Origin: Lentisphaeria bacterium
GTDB lineage: Bacteria; Verrucomicrobiota; Lentisphaeria; Victivallales; Victivallaceae
Assembly (NCBI GenBank): GCA_900768515.1
Contig: CAAGDG010000102.1
Coordinates: forward strand, 1 to 20,479
Direction: 5' to 3'
Length of the DNA: 20,479 nucleotides
This document shows positions 8,857 through 16,293 of the stretch, in pieces (the first letter of the stretch is position 1; each line of letters begins with the position of its first letter). A program made the translations under genes and the position numbers. The notes under the pieces are model-generated. The model was not told the origin of the DNA and ran no database searches. It saw only the letters and a program-made list of their open reading frames with translations.

Positions 8857-8893
8857 CGGGGCAATCGCGACAATTTTCCTGAAAATCGCCCCG
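8857..8893 (-). terminator. Inverted-repeat structure after the phosphofructokinase gene
   Basis: CGGGGC (8857-8862) and GCCCCG (8888-8893) can pair around an inner ATTTTC-CT-GAAAAT palindrome (8873-8886), 17 nt past the phosphofructokinase stop. There is no terminal U-run, and it abuts the next promoter, so terminator function is uncertain. Confidence 0.3.
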
Positions 8894-8909
8894 CGCCCCC
8901 CGGCAGGAA

Positions 8910-10202
8910 TCAGCGATAACTTTTCCAGGTCACCGATTTGACGCCGCTCCAGAGGTCCGATTCGACGTCGATCTTCTTGCGCGAACTGGTCGCCACCGGA
9001 ATCGGCACGTGGGTGAAGCAGTCGTTCCAGTGGCCGACCACCATGTCGGTGCACCCGGCCATCGCCGCGTGGACCGCGTGCTGCGAAAGCATTTCGCAGA
9101 ACACCGCGTCGGTCCCGTGAGCGGGAAGGCTCCGGATCTGGTAGGAGGGATCGAAGTATTTGACGCTCAGGTCGAGCTTGATCGACTTCCCCCACTCGGT
9201 GATCTTTTCGCGCAGAAACTCCCCGATGTTGTGGTGCAGCACGTTGCCGGATTTGTCGCGATCGCTCGACTCCTCCTCGAAGAGATGCTGCCCGGCCCCT
9301 TCCGAGACGATGATCACGGCGTGCTTGCGTTCGCGCAGCCGCCGCTCCAGGCTCGGGAAGAGCGCGTGCTCCCCTTCGTAAAGACTGAACGGATCCTCCG
9401 GAACCAGACAGTAGTTGACGTGGGTGTTGGCCAGCGTCGCGTAGGCGGCGATGAAGCCGGAATCGCGCCCCATCACGTGAATCAGACCGACGCCGTAGGG
9501 GGTGCCCTTCGCCTCGTTGTGGGCGGCGGAAATCACCGGACTGGTGGCGTAGACCGCGGTTTCGAATCCGAAGGTCTTGTCGATGAAATTGATGTCGTTG
9601 TCGATGGTCTTCGGAATGCAGATCACACTCAGATTGAGACCGCGCCGCTCCGCCTCCATCGCGATGTCGTGGGCGCAGCGGAGCGTCCCGTCGCCGCCGA
9701 TGCAGAAGAGAATTTTAATATTCATCCGCTTGAGGGTGTCGACCATGATCTTCTCATCCTGCCGCCCGCGGGAACTGCCGAGCACGGTGCCGCCGACCTC
9801 GTGGATGCCGTCCACCGAATCCGGCGTCAGCAGCATCGGCTCGTAGCCGAAGGAGGGGACCAGCCCCTGGTAGCCGTAGCGGATGCCGAAGACGATCGGC
9901 ACGTTGTAGTGAAGCATCAGCGTCCGGGTCAGCCCTTTGATCACATCGTTGAGGCCGGGACAGAGTCCGCCCGCGGTCAGAATTGCGGCATGGGTCCAGG
10001 AGGGATCGTGGTAGATGCGCTCCCGGGGACCGGCCAGTTCAAATGCGTTCAGACGGCCGTTTTCGCGCAGTTCCGCGGCAGCCTCCTCCGCATCTTTGGC
10101 GTAGATGACACTGGCGTTGTCCGGAATGAATTTCACTCCCGAAAGCGGCGACGGAATCGTCGCTTCGCCAAGATGTTTGATCGATAAATCCAAGTTCTTC
10201 AT
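8910..10202 (-). CDS. 6-phosphofructokinase, group III (plant/protist ATP-PFK-like) family
   Basis: The enzyme phosphorylates fructose 6-phosphate to fructose 1,6-bisphosphate in glycolysis. The 430 residues show the long-form PFK pattern: LTAGGLCPGLNDVI (75-88), GIRYGYQGL (106-114), LGSSRGRQD (141-149), CIGGDGT (167-173), IPKTIDND (196-203) with catalytic D201, and MGRDSG (244-249). In E. coli numbering position 104 is Gly (G172) and 124 is Lys (K198). PPi-dependent enzymes usually have Asp-104 plus Lys-124, classic bacterial ATP enzymes Gly-104 plus Gly-124; the Gly/Lys mix is typical of ATP-using plant and trypanosome forms. ATP use is therefore the better guess, though automatic annotation may say PPi. 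The ATG at 10202 follows GGAGAAA and a strong promoter; the N-terminal ~70 residues extend beyond the classic core. Confidence 0.88.
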   Translation of the reverse strand: MKNLDLSIKHLGEATIPSPLSGVKFIPDNASVIYAKDAEEAAAELRENGRLNAFELAGPRERIYHDPSWTHAAILTAGGLCPGLNDVIKGLTRTLMLHYNVPIVFGIRYGYQGLVPSFGYEPMLLTPDSVDGIHEVGGTVLGSSRGRQDEKIMVDTLKRMNIKILFCIGGDGTLRCAHDIAMEAERRGLNLSVICIPKTIDNDINFIDKTFGFETAVYATSPVISAAHNEAKGTPYGVGLIHVMGRDSGFIAAYATLANTHVNYCLVPEDPFSLYEGEHALFPSLERRLRERKHAVIIVSEGAGQHLFEEESSDRDKSGNVLHHNIGEFLREKITEWGKSIKLDLSVKYFDPSYQIRSLPAHGTDAVFCEMLSQHAVHAAMAGCTDMVVGHWNDCFTHVPIPVATSSRKKIDVESDLWSGVKSVTWKSYR

Positions 10203-10241
10203 TCCTGTAATTTCTCCGAGGGGTCGTTGTCGTGGGGAATT

Positions 10242-10270
10242 AATATACCGCGCCGGCGGGGAAAATTCAA
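10242..10270 (-). promoter_or_regulatory. Promoter of the phosphofructokinase gene
   Basis: On the minus strand TTGAAT (10270-10265) and TATATT (10247-10242) are 17 bp apart, almost a consensus promoter. The start of transcription would be near 10235, about 33 nt before the ATG. It is divergent from the promoter at 10291-10319. Confidence 0.75.
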
Positions 10271-10290
10271 CCGCGTCACCGGATTCCGAC

Positions 10291-10319
10291 TTGATTTCAG
10301 GCCGGTCCGGTTTTATATT
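10291..10319 (+). promoter_or_regulatory. Promoter of the exported protein-ygiQ-phosphoesterase operon
   Basis: TTGATT (10291-10296) and TATATT (10314-10319) are 17 bp apart. Transcription would start near 10326, some 34 nt before the ATG at 10360. The two divergent -35 boxes are only 20 bp apart, so the pair could be co-regulated. Confidence 0.75.
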
Positions 10320-10359
10320 GTTACGAATGCAGAACCCCTGAAATCCGGAGAGGAATTCC

Positions 10360-10884
10360 ATGAAAAAATTCTGGCTGTTTTCCCTGACCCTTCTGCTGAC
10401 GGCGCTCCAGGCAGCGGCGGAGACCGTTCCGTTCCGCGGCGGAGACGTGCTGGCGGCCGAAATCTCCACCGTCAAACCGGCGATCCGGAATGATGACACG
10501 GTCTCTTACAAAAACGACTACAACCGGAAAGTCTACGCCGCCGTCACCGTCCGGATGACGCCGGGGCGGAAACTCAGCATCCACGATTATTCGCTTGAGG
10601 CGTTCGGCGTCAGCTACCCCTGCATCGCGGTCAAGGCGGGCAGCGGGGAGTACGATTTGACGTCGGATGAGATCGCGGACCCATCCAAAGAGAAGTGCAC
10701 GATGCTCTTCCTGCTCGACGGCAGTCAGTTCGGCATCGACAAGAGCGAAAAGCTCGACATTCAGTGCAACTTTCCGCCCGCCTCCGGCGCACTCTGGCCG
10801 ATCCGGCTCCGCAACCTCGGCTCCCAGCCTTTCACGCCGACTGAAAAAATTCCGGACGGCGGAACCATGCAGGTCGACAAATGA
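10360..10884 (+). CDS. Exported protein of unknown function, first gene of the ygiQ operon
   Basis: I do not recognise this 174-residue protein. It begins with a clear Sec signal peptide (MKKFWLFSLTLLLTALQAAA, likely cut after residue 20 before ET), so it is periplasmic or secreted, and there is no lipobox. The mature part is rich in beta-forming residues, with three cysteines (PCIAVK, EKCTML, IQCNF) and no membrane segment. A single beta-sandwich domain is plausible but not shown. The start has a GGAGAGG ribosome site at 10347-10353 and sits ~34 nt after a strong promoter. Its stop overlaps the ygiQ start (ATGA) even though YgiQ is cytoplasmic, so the operon link may be about expression rather than a shared pathway. 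Confidence 0.75.
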   Translation: MKKFWLFSLTLLLTALQAAAETVPFRGGDVLAAEISTVKPAIRNDDTVSYKNDYNRKVYAAVTVRMTPGRKLSIHDYSLEAFGVSYPCIAVKAGSGEYDLTSDEIADPSKEKCTMLFLLDGSQFGIDKSEKLDIQCNFPPASGALWPIRLRNLGSQPFTPTEKIPDGGTMQVDK

Positions 10885-12617
10885 GTCTCCGTCAGCCTGA
10901 ATTTCTGCCGACCACCTTTGAGGAAATGAAGGCGGCCGGCTATGATGAGCTGGACATTCTGCTGATCACCGGCGACTGCTACGTGGACCACCCCTCCTTC
11001 GGAGTCTCCATCATCGGCCGCTGGCTGGCGGAACACGGCTACCGGGTCGGGATCGTCGCCCAGCCGGACTGGCGCGATCCGGAAGCGCTCAAAGTCATGG
11101 GCCGTCCCCGGATCGGGATCGGCGTGACCAGCGGAAACATGGATTCGATGGTGGACCTCTACACCGTCGGCCGCCGCCTCCGCAAAGAGGATGTCTTCAG
11201 CGAGGACGGCGCGCCCGGACGCCGGCCGCCCCACGCGCTGGTGGTCTATGCGCAGATGGCGCGCCAGGCCTTCCCCGGAATTCCGGTCATGGTCGGAGGG
11301 CTGGAGGCGAGTTTGCGCCGGGTGGCCCACTACGACTACTGGCAGGACAAGATCCGCCCCTCGGTGCTGGTCGACTCCAAGGCGGACATCCTGGTCTACG
11401 GCATGGGGGAACGGCCGACCCCGGAGGTGTTCCGCCGTTTTGCGGCGGGCGAAGCGCTCGACGGAATCCGCGGGACCGCCCGGCTGCTCGGAAAGAAGGC
11501 TGCCGAGGCGTTCGACCCGGGCGACCGTTACTTGACGCTGCCGAGCTACGAGGAGACGCTCGCCGACCGCGACGCCCTCATGACTTCCACCAAGATGATC
11601 GAGGCGGAGATGAACCCCTTCGGCGGACGCGGCCTGATCCAGCGTTACGGCGACCGGCTGCTGGTGATCGAACCGCCGCCGGAACCGCTCGAATCCGCGG
11701 AGCTCGACCGGGTGCACGAACTGCCCTACGCCCGCCGTCCCCATCCGAAATACCGGGGAAGGATTCCCGCCTTCGAGACCATCAAAGATTCGATCCAGGC
11801 GGTGCGGGGCTGCCCGGGCGGCTGCGCGTTCTGCGGACTGGTCGCCCACCAGGGGCGCCATGTGATGAGCCGCAGCGAAGATTCGATCTGGCGGGAGGCG
11901 GACGCGATCTCCAGGATGCCTTTTTTCAAAGGGACGATCAGCGACGTCGGAGGCGCCGCCGGCAATATCTACGGCAGCCGGTACAACCTCGAAAAATGTG
12001 CCCGGTGCAAGCGTTCCAGCTGTCTCTTCCCCTCCCCCTGTCCCACTTACGAATGCGACGGACGGGCGGTGGTGCGGATGCTGCGCCGGTTGCGCAGCCA
12101 CCCGAAGATCAAGCACCTCTACATCAACTCCGGAATCCGTCTCGATCTGGCGCTGCGGCAGCCGGAACTGCTGCGGGAGCTGGTGCAGTTTCACGTCTCC
12201 GGCCATCTCAAGGTCGCGCCGGAACACCTGAACCCGGTGGTGCTCAAGTTGATGCGGAAGAGTCCGGCCGAGGAGTTCTACCGGTTCATGGAGATCTTTG
12301 AAAAGCTGAGCAAGGAGTGCGGCAAGGAACAGTATCTGATTCCGCTGTTCATTTCGAACTTCCCCGGCTGCACCGAGCGGGAGATGAAGACCGTGGACGA
12401 TTTCCTCGACAAACACCACTGGAGTTTGCAGCAGGTGCAGGATTACATTCCGCTGCCGATGACCATGGGCGGCGCCATGTACTACACCGGCAAGGCGCCC
12501 GACGGCACCCCGATCCCGGTCAACCGCGGACTCGCCGAACGGAGACCCCAGATCAGCGTGCTCAAGAAACGGCGTTCGGGGCCGCCCCACCGGAACCGCT
12601 CCAAAAGCGGAAAATGA
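10881..12617 (+). CDS. ygiQ: YgiQ family radical SAM protein (UPF0313)
   Basis: The 578-residue cytoplasmic protein belongs to the YgiQ radical SAM family, whose substrate is unknown. The N-terminal cobalamin-domain-like part (DELDILLITGDCYVDHPSFG, residues ~23-42) and VMVGGLEASLRRVAHYDYW (~136-154) are family signatures. The radical SAM cluster C-x3-C-x2-C is C311, C315 and C318 in RGCPGGCAFC. A second cysteine group (C373, C376, C381, C387, C392) follows SDVGGAAGNIYG and is typical of the family. APEH near residue 450 and the C-terminal DYIPLPMTMGGAMYYTG also match. No strong ribosome site precedes the ATG at 10881, which overlaps the previous stop, so translation is probably coupled. It ends in an ATGA overlap with the phosphoesterase. 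Length is typical to slightly short. Confidence 0.92.
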   Translation: MSLRQPEFLPTTFEEMKAAGYDELDILLITGDCYVDHPSFGVSIIGRWLAEHGYRVGIVAQPDWRDPEALKVMGRPRIGIGVTSGNMDSMVDLYTVGRRLRKEDVFSEDGAPGRRPPHALVVYAQMARQAFPGIPVMVGGLEASLRRVAHYDYWQDKIRPSVLVDSKADILVYGMGERPTPEVFRRFAAGEALDGIRGTARLLGKKAAEAFDPGDRYLTLPSYEETLADRDALMTSTKMIEAEMNPFGGRGLIQRYGDRLLVIEPPPEPLESAELDRVHELPYARRPHPKYRGRIPAFETIKDSIQAVRGCPGGCAFCGLVAHQGRHVMSRSEDSIWREADAISRMPFFKGTISDVGGAAGNIYGSRYNLEKCARCKRSSCLFPSPCPTYECDGRAVVRMLRRLRSHPKIKHLYINSGIRLDLALRQPELLRELVQFHVSGHLKVAPEHLNPVVLKLMRKSPAEEFYRFMEIFEKLSKECGKEQYLIPLFISNFPGCTEREMKTVDDFLDKHHWSLQQVQDYIPLPMTMGGAMYYTGKAPDGTPIPVNRGLAERRPQISVLKKRRSGPPHRNRSKSGK

Positions 12618-13531
12618 CTCCTCCCGCAACCGACGGAGAAAATCCGGAGCGGGCGAAACCGGGTGTGCGGCGGAACCGCCGGAAACGGTGGCTCCGGCTG
12701 CTGCTGCCGGCGGCGGCGGTCATCGCAACCGGAATATTTCTCATCGCGGCGCACCTCCGTGCCGAGGCGCGGAAGATCGCGGTCCATGAAATTGAACTGG
12801 AGTTCCCGCAATGGAGCGGGAACGTGCTCCGGGTCGCCCTGCTCTCCGATCTCCACATCGGGACGGAGCAGGAGGAGCTGGAACGGCTCGGCGCCGCGGT
12901 GGAAAAAGTCAACCGTCTCCGCCCCGATCTGATCCTGCTTCTCGGCGACTATGTGGCGGGCTTCTTCCCGGCGCAGTCGGCGCCTCCGGAGGCGATTGCG
13001 GCGAAGCTGGGAAAACTGGATGCGACCCTCGGCGTCTGGGCGGTGCTCGGCAACCACGACCGCTGGCAGGGGGCGGAGAAGGTTCGCGCCGCGCTGGAAA
13101 AACAGGGAATCCGGTTTCTGGAGAACGAGCGTACCGAACTGGAGTTTCGCGGAACCCGGTTTCACCTGATCGGCGCTTCCGACACCAGCTTCCGGACGCC
13201 TCCCGACTGGAGCGTGCTGCTCCCCCCGGAGGAGGAGCCGGAGGCGCGCCTGGTGATGACCCACTCGCCGGACGCCTTCGATTCCCTGCCGGACCGGCCG
13301 CTGGTGGGGGTGGCAGGTCACACCCACGGCGGGCAGATCCGTCTGCCTCTCCTCGGCGCGCCGGCGATCCCATCCCGGTTCGGCCAGCGCTACGCCTACG
13401 GCGTCGTGCGCGAGGGGAACCGCACGTTTTACATCACCGCGGGACTCGGCACCAGCACCCTGCCCTGGCGGTTCAACTGCCCGCCGGAAATCGCGCTGAT
13501 CGAACTCCGAAGCCCCGGGGAGAAACCGTAA
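12614..13531 (+). CDS. Membrane-anchored metallophosphoesterase (YaeI/YkuE-like)
   Basis: This 305-residue calcineurin-like phosphoesterase has a basic N-terminus and one membrane segment (residues ~26-47), placing the catalytic domain outside the cytoplasm. The full metal-site set is present: SDLH (78-81), GDY (111-113), GNHD (146-149), H217 in MTHSPD and GHTHGGQ (235-241). This pattern and the anchor fit YaeI/YkuE-type enzymes; YaeI hydrolyses UDP-2,3-diacylglucosamine-related or phosphodiester substrates in some reports, but the substrate here cannot be inferred. The ATG at 12614 overlaps the ygiQ stop (ATGA). The stop lies only 2 nt from the stop of the convergent acyltransferase gene, leaving no room for a terminator between them. 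Confidence 0.88.
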   Translation: MTPPATDGENPERAKPGVRRNRRKRWLRLLLPAAAVIATGIFLIAAHLRAEARKIAVHEIELEFPQWSGNVLRVALLSDLHIGTEQEELERLGAAVEKVNRLRPDLILLLGDYVAGFFPAQSAPPEAIAAKLGKLDATLGVWAVLGNHDRWQGAEKVRAALEKQGIRFLENERTELEFRGTRFHLIGASDTSFRTPPDWSVLLPPEEEPEARLVMTHSPDAFDSLPDRPLVGVAGHTHGGQIRLPLLGAPAIPSRFGQRYAYGVVREGNRTFYITAGLGTSTLPWRFNCPPEIALIELRSPGEKP

Positions 13532-13533
13532 CC

Positions 13534-14733
13534 TCAGGCGAAATCGTCCGGCAGTACGAACATGCCGCCGGAACGCAGACTCCGCCCCGACTCCAGAATC
13601 CGGCGGAACGCGCGCCGCAGCGAATTGTCGGCCGGATAGGTCAGCGGATCGCCGTCATCGCGCCCGAAGACAAAGAACAGCCCCGACTTCGGATCCGGCG
13701 GCGTCGGAAAGAGCCGCACCATCCGCATGAATGCGGCAAGGTTCGACTCGGGAAGCTCGGTCATCCAATCCGGATTCAGAATCCACGAACAGCAGACGAA
13801 AGCCGGGATCTCCTTCTTGAAATGGCGCCGGAAGAATGCAAACGCCTCCCGGAGCGACTCCCGGCAGAGTTCCGGCCGCATGTTGCCGCCGCCCGGAATG
13901 TGCATGCTCGGCACCCAGTCGTGCGCCGTGAGCAGCGGAGCGAACTCGTCGAGGTCGATGCTGATCCGTCCGGGGAGCGCCCGGCCGGTTTTGAAGTCGA
14001 TCGGAGTACCGGTCAGCATGCGCCCCTCCCGGTCGAGGCTGACGGCGGGCGCGTCGGAATCGGCGGCGGCGCGATACCCCTCGGGAGTCAGCTTCCAGCC
14101 GTCCAGCGCGAACGCGACCACGCGCCCGTCCCGGCGGGAACGGTAGATCGCCGGAACCCAGTCCGGCGCGCGGTGGACCAGAAATTCGAACCGGCCCACC
14201 CGGAACAATCTCCCGTCGATCGACAGCTTCAGCCAGTGGATCTGGCGCAGATCGTGACCGGGATGGCCGCCGTGCGCTCCCCGGTAGATCGAGACGGTTC
14301 CGGCGATCCAGTCCGCGCACCCTTCGAGACAGGAAACGGGCAGCCCGAGCGCCTTCTGCGTCGCCTCGATCCGGGGAAGAGAGGCGAGCGCGGCGAGCAG
14401 CGCCGGAATGCCGGCGTCATCCCCCAGCAGCCGGACCGGTTCCGGGAAATCGGTCGGCTTGAGTCCGGAACGAATCCCGTATGCGAAGTCGATCACCAGA
14501 TTGATCCAGACGGCGAGCGCCGGTTCGCGGCCGGCGGCGTCGAGCGTCCGCCGGATCGCCGGAGCCAGGTCGGGCGCGTTGCCGAAACGGGGAAGCCAGC
14601 GGCGCAGAAAGGCGTCGTCCGCGATGGACGCCGGCACCGAAAGATCGGGATCCCCGGGCCAGTACGGAGTCAGCTTCGCACGGAAAGCATCGTCGAAGCC
14701 GAGCCGGTCGGTGAAGTCGCAGAGCTGCATCAT
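13534..14733 (-). CDS. Acyltransferase-domain protein, NAT_N/GNAT_C (DUF5596) type
   Basis: The 399-residue soluble protein resembles the 'acyltransferase domain-containing protein' family seen in Firmicutes and Lentisphaerota, with an N-terminal NAT_N-like half and a C-terminal GNAT-like half. Supporting patterns are INLVIDFAYGI, the GGHPGHDLRQIHWLKL stretch mid-protein, LDREGRMLTG, HIPGGGNMRPELCRESL and the late FVCCSWILNP. The last two are the most family-like, the HIP-GGG / ELC-SL block probably marking the acyl-CoA or substrate site. The substrate is unknown. Start 14733 (ATGATG) is chosen as the first residue of homology; the ribosome site is a purine-rich GAGAAAG, weaker than in neighbouring genes. 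It is divergent from rpmE, with inverted repeats in the 140-bp gap. Assignment is from memory of the family, so moderate. Confidence 0.6.
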   Translation of the reverse strand: MMQLCDFTDRLGFDDAFRAKLTPYWPGDPDLSVPASIADDAFLRRWLPRFGNAPDLAPAIRRTLDAAGREPALAVWINLVIDFAYGIRSGLKPTDFPEPVRLLGDDAGIPALLAALASLPRIEATQKALGLPVSCLEGCADWIAGTVSIYRGAHGGHPGHDLRQIHWLKLSIDGRLFRVGRFEFLVHRAPDWVPAIYRSRRDGRVVAFALDGWKLTPEGYRAAADSDAPAVSLDREGRMLTGTPIDFKTGRALPGRISIDLDEFAPLLTAHDWVPSMHIPGGGNMRPELCRESLREAFAFFRRHFKKEIPAFVCCSWILNPDWMTELPESNLAAFMRMVRLFPTPPDPKSGLFFVFGRDDGDPLTYPADNSLRRAFRRILESGRSLRSGGMFVLPDDFA

Positions 14734-14754
14734 CGATTTTCTTTCTCTTTTTTC

Positions 14755-14779
14755 ATCCCGGTGCTTGAATAATCGGGAT
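14755..14779. repeat. Inverted repeat over the rpmE -35 region
   Basis: ATCCCG (14755-14760) and CGGGAT (14774-14779) are separated by 13 bp that contain the rpmE -35 box TTGAAT. An operator that blocks RNA polymerase, or a hairpin in the leader of the divergent acyltransferase gene, would fit; chance cannot be excluded. Confidence 0.4.
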
Positions 14780-14792
14780 TCTGTTGTATTTT
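14765..14792 (+). promoter_or_regulatory. Promoter of rpmE
   Basis: TTGAAT (14765-14770) and TATTTT (14787-14792) are 16 bp apart. Transcription would start near 14799, giving a leader of about 75 nt before the L31 ATG. Confidence 0.65.
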
Positions 14793-14799
14793 TAATAAT

Positions 14800-14816
14800 C
14801 GATGTTTTGAACATCG
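14800..14816. repeat. Perfect 7-bp palindrome at the predicted rpmE transcription start
   Basis: CGATGTT-TTG-AACATCG is a perfect inverted repeat starting at the expected transcription start. It could be a repressor operator or the 5' hairpin of the rpmE mRNA. No known regulator consensus is assigned. Confidence 0.45.
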
Positions 14817-14873
14817 ACGCGCGGAACGAAATCGAATTTATTTTAATATAACCTGAAATTGGAGTTGTGCAAC

Positions 14874-15077
14874 ATGAAAAAGGATATCCATCCGAAGTAC
14901 GGTGATGCCGTCGTCACCTGCGCCTGCGGCGAAGTCTGGCATATCAAGTCCACCCGCCCCGAGTACAAGGTCGGCATCTGCGCGAAGTGCCACCCGTTCT
15001 TCACCGGCAAGCAGAAATTCGTCGATACCGCGGGCCGGATCGACAAGTTCAACCGCCGCTACAAGAAGCAGGGCTGA
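14874..15077 (+). CDS. rpmE: 50S ribosomal protein L31
   Basis: The 67-residue protein is ribosomal protein L31, which bridges the two subunits. It begins MKKDIHPKYGDAVVTCACG and has the family's C-terminal FTGKQKFVDTAGRIDKF block. Zinc-ligand cysteines C16, C18, C36 and C39 (CAC and CAKC) are all present, so this is the zinc-containing C+ form rather than the zinc-free paralogue used under zinc shortage. The ATG at 14874 has GGAG 9 nt upstream; an upstream TTG codon adds only five unconserved residues. It has its own promoter and ends before a strong terminator in front of prfA, an rpmE-prfA order also common in other bacteria. Confidence 0.96.
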   Translation: MKKDIHPKYGDAVVTCACGEVWHIKSTRPEYKVGICAKCHPFFTGKQKFVDTAGRIDKFNRRYKKQG

Positions 15078-15101
15078 CCCGCCGGTCGCTCCCACGAAAT
15101 C

Positions 15102-15136
15102 AGGCTTGCCGGGGATCTTCCCGGGCAAGCCTTTTT
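15102..15136 (+). terminator. Strong intrinsic terminator between rpmE and prfA
   Basis: AGGCTTGCC (15102-15110) pairs with GGCAAGCCT (15124-15132); after one G/G mismatch GGG (15112-15114) pairs with CCC (15120-15122), loop ATCTT, followed by TTTTT (15132-15136). It ends 14 nt before the prfA ATG, so prfA expression seems to need read-through or regulated anti-termination. Confidence 0.85.
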
Positions 15137-15150
15137 CGGATCAGGACCCA

Positions 15151-16239
15151 ATGACTCCAGAAGACATCGCCGGATACATCGACAATCTGCGCGGCCGGTT
15201 CGCGGAACTGGAAACCGCGATGGCCGATCCCGGCCTTTACGCCAGAACCGCGGAGTGCCGCCAGGTCACGCAGGAACACCGCAAGCTCGAATCGCTCTTC
15301 AACCGGTTCGACGCCTGGACCGGCGCGCTCAACGAGCTGGCGGAGAACCGGGAGATGCTCACCGTCGAGGAGGACGCGGATCTGCGTGAACTGATCGAAT
15401 CCGACATCGCCGTATTGGAGGAGAAGGCCGCCCGGCTCGAATCCGAAATCCAGCTTTCCCTGCTTCCGCCCGATCCCAACGACGCGCGGAACATCATCGT
15501 CGAAATCAAACCCGCCGCCGGCGGAGACGAGGCGGCGCTCTTCGCGGGGGAACTCTTCCGCGCCTACGCGCACTATGCGGAAAAGCAGGGGTGGAAGCTC
15601 GAAATCCTCGACCAGAGCGACACCGACCTCGGCGGAATCAAGAACGTCTCCTTTTCCCTCTCGGGGGATGAAGTCTATTCGCGGATGAAATACGAGTCCG
15701 GGGTCCACCGGGTCCAGCGGGTGCCCGAGACCGAATCCGGAGGGAGGGTCCACACCTCGACGGCGACCGTCGCGGTCATGCCGGAGGCGGAGGAGGTCGA
15801 AATCGACGTCCGGCCGGAAGATCTTCGCTTCGACGTCTTTCGGTCGAGCGGTCCCGGCGGGCAGTGCGTGAACACCACCGATTCCGCGGTCCGGGTCACC
15901 CACATTCCGACCGGCCTGTCGGTGGCCAGCCAGCAGGAGAAATCCCAGCACCGCAACAAGGAGATCGCGCTGCGCATCCTCTACGCGCGGCTCCTGGAGC
16001 GCAAACAGCAGGAGGAGGCCGACAAACAGGCCGCCGACAAACGTTCCCAGGTCGGAACCGGCGACCGCAGCGAACGGATCCGGACCTACAACTTCCCGCA
16101 GAACCGGGTCACCGACCACCGTTTCAACATCAACACCTTCGATCTGCCCAAACTGATGGAGGGGGATCTCGGCCTGATTCTCGACCAGATTCTGATGATC
16201 GCCTGCGAACAGCGGCTCGACCAGCTGCGGCGGGCATGA
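15151..16239 (+). CDS. prfA: Peptide chain release factor 1
   Basis: RF1 recognises UAA and UAG in the ribosomal A site and triggers peptide release. At 362 residues it matches the usual length (~360). The codon-recognition loop holds the RF1-type PxT motif as PET (192-194 in RVPETESGGRVHTS), not the RF2 SPF. The catalytic GGQ is at 236-238 (SSGPGGQCVNTTDSAVRVTH), the Q being the site that PrmC methylates. The N-terminal domain and the QQEKSQHRNKE and RSERIRTYNFPQNRVTDHR blocks are complete. The ATG at 15151 is preceded by CAGGA 4 nt upstream and by a terminator ending 14 nt upstream; no separate promoter is visible. No prmC (hemK) gene follows, unlike many genomes where it lies next to prfA. 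Confidence 0.97.
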   Translation: MTPEDIAGYIDNLRGRFAELETAMADPGLYARTAECRQVTQEHRKLESLFNRFDAWTGALNELAENREMLTVEEDADLRELIESDIAVLEEKAARLESEIQLSLLPPDPNDARNIIVEIKPAAGGDEAALFAGELFRAYAHYAEKQGWKLEILDQSDTDLGGIKNVSFSLSGDEVYSRMKYESGVHRVQRVPETESGGRVHTSTATVAVMPEAEEVEIDVRPEDLRFDVFRSSGPGGQCVNTTDSAVRVTHIPTGLSVASQQEKSQHRNKEIALRILYARLLERKQQEEADKQAADKRSQVGTGDRSERIRTYNFPQNRVTDHRFNINTFDLPKLMEGDLGLILDQILMIACEQRLDQLRRA

Positions 16240-16293
16240 GTTTTTACGGGAAACCGGAATCGGGCGCGAAACGGCGTCCGGGAGAGGAGGAAC

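Noticed and set aside
10280..10288. Small palindrome CGGATTCCG between the two divergent promoters
   Set aside because: CCGGA and TCCGG are very common in this sequence, so a 9-bp symmetric match has little weight.
10761..12629. Minus-strand frame of over 600 codons opposite ygiQ
   Set aside because: ygiQ has clear radical SAM motifs and coupled starts; the antisense frame lacks a ribosome site, promoter or any family feature.
12811..14772. Plus-strand frame over 650 codons spanning the phosphoesterase and the acyltransferase
   Set aside because: It crosses two genes on opposite strands in the wrong frame and is arginine- and proline-rich, as expected from GC-biased third positions.
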